This document shows, in pieces, positions 13,501-25,500 of a stretch of DNA of 64,000 nt; the first letter of the stretch is position 1; every line of letters begins with the position of its first letter. The position numbers and the translations under genes were made by a program. Under the pieces are notes generated by a model. The model ran no database searches and was not told the origin of the DNA. It was given only the letters and a program-made list of their open reading frames with translations. The stretch comes from Argopecten irradians (taxonomy: Eukaryota; Mollusca; Bivalvia; Pectinida; Pectinidae): NCBI RefSeq assembly GCF_041381155.1, contig NC_091134.1:54385944-54449943 (forward strand). Direction: 5' to 3'.

Positions 13501-16500
13501 ATTACTCTAAACAGAAAGTTGTACACAAGGTCTTGGTATCTATTTCAACCTTCCAGAGTTCACCTGATAGCAGACCTATCCTGTCAAATCCTCAGAGCTG
13601 ATGATTTGTCCTACCTTAGCCTCCCTGAGTTCAGCTGACAGCTGTGCTATCCTGCCGGCCCCAATAGCTGATGCTGTATCCCCTTGAGCAATGTTCTGCT
13701 GGGCAGGTAAACTGGTTATGACACCCTTGTTCCTCACCTCATCTTCCTTCCTCTCAAGCTTAGTCCTAAAAAAAGATTTTTTTCATAAATTTCATTGTTT
13801 TCAGGACTCAAGTAATTTAAATGCCAATTATTGGTATCTAGTGTAGTATCTAATTATAGTATTTGTGAATTTACACACGTTTAAACATTTTGACAGGTAA
13901 AAAGTCAGGTAATAAACTGTAGAGAAAAACTCGTTATCTTCAGACACTTTATATATGTATGTAGGTTAGCTGTGATTAACCAATCATCTAATGGAGATAA
14001 CATAGACCAATGATGTTCAAGCAAGTTTTGTAATTTTAATTAATCAAATGACTTTGTTAAGAAATAGCCACAAATTGGTGTTCAAATATAAAAGCTAAGT
14101 CACGAAATAAATATAATATGCCCAATATTAACATATGTGAAAACTAGGTCAAAAGGTACTTATGTAATATAAACGTTAAGGCTATATGCACACCTGAGAT
14201 TGGTAATTTCTGCAGCCATTTTTTGGTTCTCTGTAAACATTCTGTCCTCAGTGACCTTGACCTGCTTCTTTTGGTCCTTAAGCTCCTCGTACAAACGTTT
14301 ATTTTCCTGTTGATATCCTGCGATTAGCTTCTCCTGCTCTTGGATTTCACGATCTAGTTTCTCCATCTGGTCCGGACTTATCTCCCCCTTCCTATCTGTC
14401 AGACGCTTCTGTATCTCGGACTGGGAGTCGGGTAACTGTTGATTATCAAAAAGAAATTCTAATGTAAGTACATCGGTAAGTAAGTGCTCAGTTCTAGTGA
14501 ATTCCAGTATGCTTCAAGCACTTGCAGATTTTATATTTACATGAAAAATTGTCAGCTTCTTGATATTTAATAAAATTGCTACAAAATCATTTATACCTGA
14601 AAAAAACATTTGACAAACATGTCTGGATGCAAATTGGATTTAATACCATGAAATAGCTTTTAAGACTTTTTAAATTTAAAATAAAAACAATTCTTATGCC
14701 CTAGAAGTATTTTCCATGTTATCTGCATCTTATTACCTTGGCAGACAGAACATAGACCTCTTGTTTGAGTTTGAAAATTTGATCTTCAAACTCCAGTTTC
14801 TGACTCTCCAACATCCGGTCATACTCCTTCTCCATGGTTAGCATGTCAGCTGGTAATAATAAACAGTATTCACACTTTAAACTACATTAAAAGAGTCAGG
14901 TTTTGTACATCAGATACCAAACAGCAAATTACTTAACTATAAATCACATGATCAAATGGTACTAAGAAGGCCGTTCAGATTCTGTAAGTTACATAATACA
15001 TAACAAATTTCTCAGGCTCTACTCTTCATCTAAGTTTCCTGAAAAAGTCGATTTAATGGTGCATTTCGTTTTCTTTTTGTGTGATATCATCATAACAGAT
15101 GAACAATTCATATGTTCATTTTATTTTGTCCTTCAATCAGTACCAATGTTTAGAAATACTTTATAAGCTGTCTAGCATACCCATCCCGATAGAACAATAT
15201 TTAGTTTATAACAGAACCAACCTTTAAGTTTGATATTGCCAGCTTTCTCTTCCTCGTACAATGTTTTCCATTCCTTATCAGATCTATCTGGCTGGACAGT
15301 CACCTGGTCAGCGGTCTTATCGCCACGCCAACTAGCCGCCAGCGAAGGTTCATCCTCAGAGTACTTAGCCTAGAGAACACAACCAAGCATTAGAGGAACC
15401 AATCATGGATTAACACACGACGGTGTATTGTCTTGTTTATATAAAGTTAAATGAAAATAAATTCATTTTTTTAAAATGATTATTTAGAATCTCACTGTGG
15501 TGATTCACATAATTCAGAGTAGTTATCAGTGTAGCATTTAATAATCCTTGCAGTGTATCGGAATACAAGAATTAATCATTCGTGCAGAAGCAAAACTATA
15601 TACAGCAGAGACATTACATATTACATATACTAATAGCGAAACAAACAAGTAAAATTTTGGATATTAATAAGATATTTTTTTTTTGAGACAGAATAGAAAC
15701 AAAACATAATAGATAAACTTTCAATTTTTTTTCTTGTAAACTTTTTATGCACAACTGTATGAGGTATATCAGGTTACCTTTGGCATGTCTGAGTCTGCAA
15801 AGTGGTCTTTGATGTATTGAGCAAAAGAGTCGACTGAAGCCTTGAGCTGTGTTTCCATCACGTTATGGCCTTTCCTGTCTTTTCTGAACACAGGAGAATC
15901 ACTCCCTGGGTAACAACATAAAATTAGAAATTAATAGCATTTAATATAATGTTAGAAGTATTATCAATTTCATCAGATCAATAGTCTTTTTTTTTCAATT
16001 TCAAGAAGTGAAGTATGAAATGTAATTGACAGAAAGATGTTAAAAATGGGATCATATGTAACTTATATTCCAATTTTCAATATTTTATATTCTGTTCCCA
16101 ACTGTTACTTTCAGAGGTTTTCAGAAAATTTTCCAAACTTTTTGCCTTTTTGAATATATTCACTTATGCAATTGGTTATTTTCCATACAACCAACTGACC
16201 AAACAGATCCTATAGAACATTATTGACTTGTCCATTTACCTTTGATCTTCTGTTTGGTGACCTCGGCCGGAGACCAGGTATTGGCCTGTTGTTTCCTAGA
16301 TGACTGTTGTTTATACTTGCTGGATTTACTTTTGTCCTTCTTTGACTCTTTCCTCAGTGGAGCATTCTGATTTGTATTGCTTAAATCTCCTTCCTCTCCT
16401 AGAGCAGGGCCATCTTCCCTGGGGTAGGGATCGCGGGCACTTTGAGGACAACTACCGTTACCTTTAGGGGGAGATTTCTGACCATATCCGGAACTCTTAA

Positions 16501-19500
16501 CATGAGAAAACTTCTTAGTGGAATTCAGACCTACAGAAAAATCATATTCAATGGAATTCAGACCAACAGAAAAAATAAATTCAATGGAATTCAGAACTAC
16601 TGAAAAATCATATTCAATGGAATTCAGACCTACAGGAAAATCATGAATTCAGACCTACAGAAAAATCACATTCAATGAGTCAGACTTTTAAATTTTAATA
16701 AACTTACCAAACTGAAACTTGAATGTCTACAAGATATAACTAAGCTGACCTCATTAACTCATCACCCCTGAATTTCATAATGAACTGGTGTAGTCTTTCA
16801 TTTATAACTTTGAAGAATTGTAATGCGTCTTCAGGGGTGAATGAATAAACATTCAAATCATACACGATCTATGATTCATACAAGATTTAGATTATTTCAA
16901 CAAACTCTCTCAAAACCTTGCTATACAATAGTTATTCCAATATCATGCCAGTTGTTGAAAATTTTATCACAATAGTACTTTATTGATTTTGTATTTGCTT
17001 ATTTACTTGTTCCCATTTAAATAGGTCAATCTATTTATTATTTTTTGTCTGTGCTGACCTGTTTTTGATGGTGACAGTGACCTTGACCTAGGATCATCTT
17101 TACTTAATGACCTTGGGGACATCCATCGCCTTGGTGATGCTGATGGTGACCTTGACTGACTTCCCCGGAGTGATGATCTAGGTGAAGGTCGACGTCTTGG
17201 TGAACCTTGCTTTGAAGGTTTATCTTTTGCTTTTTCTGATTTCTCTGGTTTTGTCTTCTTTTTCTTCTGACGTCCTCTTTCCATAATAGACTGAAAACAG
17301 CAAGAAAATTAATTGCTAAGATTCTAAAATTATCTTTAATTGACTTAAATAATTACAAAACTAGCTACACTTACCTGAATATTGATTAAATACTGTCACT
17401 CTGAACTAACCAATCAACTCTGAATTATTGTTCTCAAATTAATGTTATGTAACATATATTCTATTTATATTGCTTGAAATATCACTTTTTAAATTCTACA
17501 TTAAAATGGTGTTTAATTGCTTATTGTACTTCAGCCAGTCAGACTAAGTAGCTATGATTAATTAATAGTGTAATTTTCACTAGCCAAGTCATAGATTTCT
17601 TACAAATTTTTATATCCTTCTTTATTCTTTAGATGCTTTCATCTTTATTTCCCAAGCAAATCTAAGGATTTAAAGCATGCATTTAGCTTTGATAATTTTG
17701 CTGCATTTATACTTATTTTTTATTAATCATCAAACATTAACCCACACAGTTTCCTTTAGCATGCTAAAACATGTACGTTACATTTCAAACACCATGATCT
17801 GTGAATAGTTCTGTGGTTGACGTGATTGCAGTGAAGAAGTGATATTATTACATACACTTACATACACTAACAAGTTTACGAAGTGATGTGAAAGAGCTGA
17901 ACATGTATTGTTCTCTTAATCTTACTTTAAGATGCTTTAAACACTCCAATGGTTCAAGCACTAAACCAATATCAGCATATCAGGTGGTATCAGTGTGTCA
18001 AGCATCATGCAGACTGTCTTATTAATGGGAAGAGCAGCGGTAGGGATGGGGGACTTGGAGAATAGCTGGGTACAACAGTTGGAACAGGAAAATAAGCTAG
18101 GTATTAGGTAGTTGTAAGGGATTTTCTTAAAGTTGATCCATTCTTTTAGTTTTGATTTCATAGTTATACAGCCTGATTTATATGTGTTATTCACAGGAGA
18201 AAAGGCAGTCTAATGTGACTGAAACAAATGCACAAGGTCGCACACATTGTATTATGTGATTAACGAAGGTAGATAACTCTTTGTAACGACATTTTGACAC
18301 TGGGAGGCATGGTAATTGTAGCAGTGGCTCTGAAGAGCTCTTTCCAACACAAAAGGCAAGCATGCCTAGCTCTGTACTTACATCTGTTGTACCAGTTGTC
18401 TCAAGCTTATAATGATAAAACATCTCATACAGTACAAAGGAAACATGTCACTTATGAATTATATATACAGGGCCATGAAGAGATATTAATGTTTCATGCA
18501 ATGACAACCAAAAAGATGTTAAACAGAAGTAAAATGCTTGCAGTAAGATTTAAGATGAAAATGTAAGAATTAATTATAAAGATTCTTCTAACTGCTGGAG
18601 ATTATAGAAGTGGTTGTTGCTTGCAAGAAATAAGAAATTGTCAATTTCAATAAAGACACCTTCAATCTTCTAGTTCAAAAACAAGAGAATAGTGGATAAA
18701 GAAAAACCTAGCAGTTACTTTTACAATCCTGTAATAGATGCCTACCACTTGTGTGACGGGATCATTGTATCTCTCAGTGTCCTCTGTATGAGATTGGTCA
18801 AAACCTCGGGCTGAGTCTGGGACGGGTGAGTACTCGGGACCTTTAGTGCCTTCTTCCTGGTCCACTCGCCGCTGTCTCTCCAAACCTTCAATATAACACA
18901 GGAACTATCAGTATTAATAATTTTATCAGACGCTGCCCATTTTTAAAACATTATCCTACACATACTTTTAATGTTCTTAAATTATTAAAATACCATTTTG
19001 TGCATCATTTTGGATCATTCCACAGCATCTGGGTTGCCTTTGATGTCCAATTTTAAGTGTGTCATTCCACTTTAGTCATAACTACTTTCAGAATCCATTG
19101 ATTTTTTGCATGTTACATATTCCGGATTTGCATATTACAGAGTCATCTGCCCTTTCGGGTAGGTATTGATTGTGATGTCATGTGTTTACAAGCATAACGT
19201 CAAGTTTCAGAGAAAACGATGTGTTCACAAAATAATGACGTAACAATCGATACCTACACACAAGGGAGCTAACTCTGTAATATTCAAAGACGGAATATTA
19301 ATGATTGGTATCTGAACAGACAACAACTACTTACTTTTAGGACTTTTGGGGCTCTTTGGACTGTATGGGCTTCTCCGTCTATCGGACAACAGTTCTACAT
19401 CCAAATCCTCTAACTGGTTTTCCTTAGACTTCTTCTCTATCTGCTCCATTTCCTTTAGTATTTCCTCAACATTCCTCTGCTTACCTTTTGGACAGACATA

Positions 19501-22500
19501 TTGCAATAAAAAAATTACAATATGGCCAGAACAATTTTAGAAGAAGGGGTTATATAATGTAGTAGATGATGACTACCTTATCAACCTATTCTTTGAAGTT
19601 ACATTTGAACTCTTCCAATTCTATGACTAGAACGGTCCAAAATGACAGTATAGGGGTGACTTATTTAAACAATATAAATCTTAGGCTCTGTTACATATAA
19701 AAGACCAATAATAAATATTTCTATTTTTAATTTCTATTAATTTCTCTACATCAAATGACAGTTACAGAGTTATTTGTTTACACACCTGGTTCACCACTCA
19801 GTAACTTCTGTACCATTTCATTGGTGGAGCGATTGCCCTGTGAGGAGAGGTCAAATGGCTGTGAGTCGTTGTGGATGGTAGGGGATAAGCCTACCTCCCT
19901 CAGGGCCTTTTGGAGGGCCTCTATCTCGTGGCTAGTAGTGGTACCCAAGAAACCTATACAACACATTCACATCAATTAATTTCAAAGCTAGATATCTGTT
20001 TGTATTAATTGAAATACATCATTGAAAATAGATTTTCATAAGACACTGAAATAATTTTGTTTGTTTTCCACAAAAATTGATAATGTCTGCTACCATTCCA
20101 TTCCTGTCATGCAAAGAATTAAAAAAGAAATGCATATAAAGATTATTTTTGCAATACTTATAACACAATATCAAAATTACAAAATATTGTTTTTAAAGAT
20201 TTTTTACTGTATAATATGAATGAAGATGAGATGAGAAATGTACAAGGAATATATATGATCCAGTTAAATCTGTCATGCATTCATAATGGATTTACAGGAC
20301 ACAAATTAAGCTGACAAAATGAAAGATGACATCCTGGTATCTTCTATGACGGAACTTGAATTCCGAGGTTTAAGTACTGAGTCTGAAACTATAATATGAT
20401 GATTACAATGAATGATTGAACTAAATACTAAAAATACATCAAACCTAACTTTCACTACTTCATACTTCTTTTATGTAATTACCTTGATTAACTCCCATAA
20501 AACTGTATTATGATTAATTATTACCAATCAAAATCAACCAGCAAGCTTCAATCTTGATTGGAAACATTCACATTCATGCACTATAAACATGCCTTTTAAA
20601 ACATCATCTCGCCTGATCTGCTGTATTAATATCACAACATTTACACAGCCATGCATTTTAGGGCCATATCAAACATCTTTTTTCATATTAATAAGTCTAT
20701 TGCTGGGAACAGACAATCTGTACCTGTTAAAATGTTGTTATCATATAAACAACAGAGTGAAACCTTCCTAACACACAATATTGTTTTAATTTATACACCA
20801 GAGCACAGGTGAACTTCTCACAAAGCAAAATAATTATTTGGGATTAAGTCAGAATACATTATAATTATTGTTATGAAGAAAAATTTCAAATATAATTATC
20901 AGAATAATTTTGCATTTGTACAGTACTCCATTTACATGCAATGTCAATGTAAATAATTTCCAAAACAACAGTATGATTTCACTGAGCACTTTCCACATGC
21001 ACAATGTTCAGATAATGAGAAACTTATTATATATCACACATAAAACAATGACAATTCACACAATGTTGTGGCCAGTGATTGAAAAGAAATAAAAAATGTG
21101 GATGATTTGGGGAAAATGTCTAATTAGAGTTTATGGCAGTGGAAGGAACATGACAGCAATCCAGTGAAAATATTTCATTTTATTTCAGGATGGACTTTTG
21201 GCAATCACTCACAGTTAAAGAGTAGGAGCATTGTTGTGGTTAGTGACAAAGTAATGTTCAACCATGACGATCATTGTGTTGTACATATCAATTATAAATA
21301 TGAATATTGGACATTGTCAAAAAAAAAAGAAAAAAGTTTCCATCTTATGAAAGGTTGACATGAGAATAGAACATGTAATTTGTACAAATATTTATTGTTG
21401 TGTAGGTATGTGTCAAGACATTTGGAATTAGAAAGTGCAGAATATTAAAATAAAATGGCAGACATTGTACATGGCGGCATGATGAAAACAACACTGAGAC
21501 AACACACACAAATAGGAAATGTATATACCAATGGTATTTTCTGGAGACAGATCTGATCACAGGAAAAAAATGATAGTAATGGTAGAAACAATTTGAAATC
21601 TGAAATTCTACATGATAAACGGCCAGAAATATGAGCTTTATTTACGAAAAATAGATATGGAAATTGATGAAAAAAGTTCTTAGATGTTAATGACATAATA
21701 TGATCAATAGCTTGAGATGATCCACCGCAATGTATTACAACACTGAATAAGTCACAATATCAAACAGGAAATCAGTTTTAGAGAAAGCAAATCTGATTAA
21801 ACATTGACTTTGTTTTCAAAATAAAAATATTTCTTTAATTTTTTTTCTAAATTACACAATAAATTACACACAGTTTCTCTAAACAAACATAGATTATAAT
21901 TATAGCTACTTCTGATATTCTAAAATGAACCTAATTTACTTATAAACTAAACATGTAATCTCTTTTGAAATGCAAATTGTAATTCAACATAACTTCTGTT
22001 ATTAAAGTCTTTATACTTTATTATTTTAAAGTACACAATTTACGAGTGATCAGTTTTCAACAATGCAATGTATCAATGACATGTAATAATACAGAATCAA
22101 TGAAGGAAGATAATTCTGATGAGTGTCTTATTCTATCTATGTACCTGTATGAGGTCCGGAGTGACGTCCCCCTGGTCCGTCCACTTCATCAGGAATACCC
22201 TGTTCCCCATGATCTCCTTGGCCTTTGTCATGGATACCACTACGACCCACCATTGGTGACCCTGTAGTATTCATGGTCGACTCCAAGGAATCCATCAGTG
22301 ATACTGTAAACACAGCCATTATCATGTTATAATGGTTATTCTAGCTTTAGGGAACAAATAATACAAATCTACATCACTGAAGAATGACTTAATTCCAACT
22401 CTTGTACCTATTCTTCTTCATTTATTGAATCTCAATGCCCTACAGAATAGTGATAATAAATGTAAAAGCATTTCAAGCATGATAATGTATCAGTAGTGAA

Positions 22501-25500
22501 GTTGATAAATGGAACCATATTGTGTTTGAAAGTTATTTTATAGATTTGAAACAAATCAAATTAGACTTTTAGGGATATTTTAAATACTGAAACACAACCC
22601 CCTTTTAAAATAATGTCTGCTTTTTATTTCTCTTGTTGTAATTCACATACCTTTTGACAACATGCTTGGTTTTTGAGAGGGATCCTGCAAAAATAACATA
22701 AAAATGTAACACACAAATAACTTTACAAATCTTATCTTCTATATGCAATAAAATTTCGAAAAAAAAACTGTTTGTTAAATTCATAGCTTTATCTATTTTG
22801 ATTTTCATGAAAGCATTTTTTGTCATATATTTCATTTTTATTTGCATACTACAAGAGTTATCTGCCCTTGAGGGTAGGTATTAATTATGATGCTAAGTGT
22901 TTGCGAGCGTAATATCATATTTTTTAGAGAAAACAATGTGAGTTTTACTCACAAAAAAGAGGTCACAATGGGTGCCTTACCACAAGGAAAGTAACTCTGC
23001 AATATGGAACAGACTACCGACTGTAATGTACAGCAATTCTCCTACTATTACAGTTTTTCTTACATGTGTGATTTGTTCGTCAGATTGTTGGGGATCAAAG
23101 GGTTTGTAGCCTCGAGTAGCGAGTGGCTTATCCTCCTCAATATCCTCCAAAGCGGCCAGAGTGGCAGCAGTTTTAGCAGCACCCTCTGGAGACATGGTCG
23201 TGGCTGACTGACTCAGGTCCTGGTTCAGACGCTGGTAGTCAACAGTTCCGTCAGCATTCCTCTCCAAGTCCTTAAATTAAGAGTCATGTATCAGTATATA
23301 GATGCTATTAACACAATAAAATATGTATTCTAACATATTGTTATGTAGTTAGTAAATGATATTAGCATATGTTTAACAGAGTACAGGACTTGATGATTTA
23401 ATCACTGTCTCTACTAAGGATCAGGACATCTGGTGTACTAGTATTACGCTCAAATGATTCAGCAAAAGAGAAGTTCTCTCTAGCTTAGAGGTATATTATT
23501 GAAAGCTAGTATTCACCAGGGTAACATGAAAGAGTGAAGATTACCTGAAAGAACTTTTCTTTATCTCTTATTTCGTCAAGTGTTTCTAAACCTGGTCGAC
23601 CTAAAAACAATCAAATAACAAATCATTATCATCTCTTTAATGACAGTCCAAGAAAAATAAACATTCAAGAAAAATAAACACTGTTATACAAAATGTAATA
23701 CACTTCAGGAAATCAACAATGCATAGCTACATGACAATTCAAATATAATTTCATTTGAAAGGCGAAAAAACAGCTTTGGAAAAACATATGCCTATTTCGA
23801 CCGATATAGTATAGTACAAAAAGCACATGAATGTGTATGTGATTTGAGTAGACAATAAATCTAAATCAGATAATAATACAATAATTACCTGTTTTATCTG
23901 ACCCAAAACTGGTCTCTTTTCCAGCTACTGCAGCATGTCTACAAATTCAACATATATCATTTTACAATGTATTACATAACATTTGTATTGTTTTAGTTCT
24001 TTTATATATAAGCAAGTTTTCAACGACCAAGATCTTTCAATAGAGGTTCAAACAATTATTGCTACCTTAAAGAAGATGATAATTGTAAAAATCTAAACAA
24101 AATGCATACCTATCCTTATTGCTGTCTTCTTCTGATTTCTCTGATACTGAAAAAATACAGATATAAGGATGTCAGACAAAGAATTGTAAATGTTCAATCT
24201 TCACAAAGACAAACACCATGTTAGCAGTTCTTACAAACTGTAGAATGTGATTAGGGTCCAGGCATGGCTGTATGAATTATTAGACAATAATTTTTTCTGT
24301 GGATTAATACTGATGACCCCATATAATCTAATATTTCTCTAACCAGATTATATATACTGGAAAAATATGTAAACAAAATCAAATTAATAACAATATCCCC
24401 TGACTACTATTAGAAAATTACCAACATATGTATCATCTCTGTTGGTACTGTATGACGAAAAACAATAACTGACTTCAAGATAGCATAGAAATATACTGCC
24501 ACTTTCACTCACTATCCTCCAGACTGTCTTTGCTCATAGATGTGCCTGTATCTCCTCTGCCACGCCCTCCTCTCTGCTTGGTCTGTAAAACAAAGAACCC
24601 ACAACATGCAGGATTCACAATCGAATACACAAGTTCCCTAAACATCCTGAAGAGTTGCTCCAAATCAACACCTTTTCATTTAATCTTATTTCATTAAATA
24701 TTGCATATCATTAATCTGAATAAAGGTGTGAAATTTAGAAGTAAAATGTTCAATTACAAGTGTAAAGTTCTGGGTATTCATTATTTCAAAAACAAAAGTT
24801 GATATCTACAGTTGAGTACAGACTTGAACAAAAGATTAAGGCATCTGGGGAGCTAGGCTATGTATACGAATTCTCCCTATAAAAAGCTCAAGTATACATG
24901 AGAAACTATCAGCAGGTTACATCTCAGTTGGGTTGTGTCAATAGTTTTGAGTAAATTCTGCATCAAGCATTTGCAACAGAATTTCAATTAAAAGATATGA
25001 TCGAGAAGAAATTTTTAGTTGATCGCAGTAAAGCAGATTAAAAATTTCTGAAATCTGTGCATTTCTGCAAGCATCAGATATAGATTAAGACCCTTGGGTA
25101 GAAAATGCCATGACTTGAAAATTTCAACAGGACAATAAAGTCATGTAAAATGAAGAAATCAGCATTTGTGTTGCAGAAGAAAAACAATTAACACCATGCT
25201 CTTAATCTTAATAACATAGTTAGATTACACGCATTGTTAGATTCTTTATATTAATACCATTACATGTAACTACATGTACATGCTAAAACTAGTCTACGTA
25301 ATGCAGTAGTATGTATTTGGTTGTATGGTTCTATTTTGTAGTCTGCATATTCAAGGATGCTTTAAATTATAAATTAACATGACTTACAATTCAATAAGAT
25401 AATTTTTTAGATAAATGAAATTTTACAATCTGTTTTTAGAACTCTATTACATCCTCAATTAACTGTACAAATACAAGATTGATAACCATCTGGTCCGGAT

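Noticed and set aside
18160..18570. Overlapping frames on both strands in the intron between CEP162 exons 13 and 14
   Set aside because: Exons 13 and 14 join in matching phase without them; no acceptor/donor pair or family similarity.
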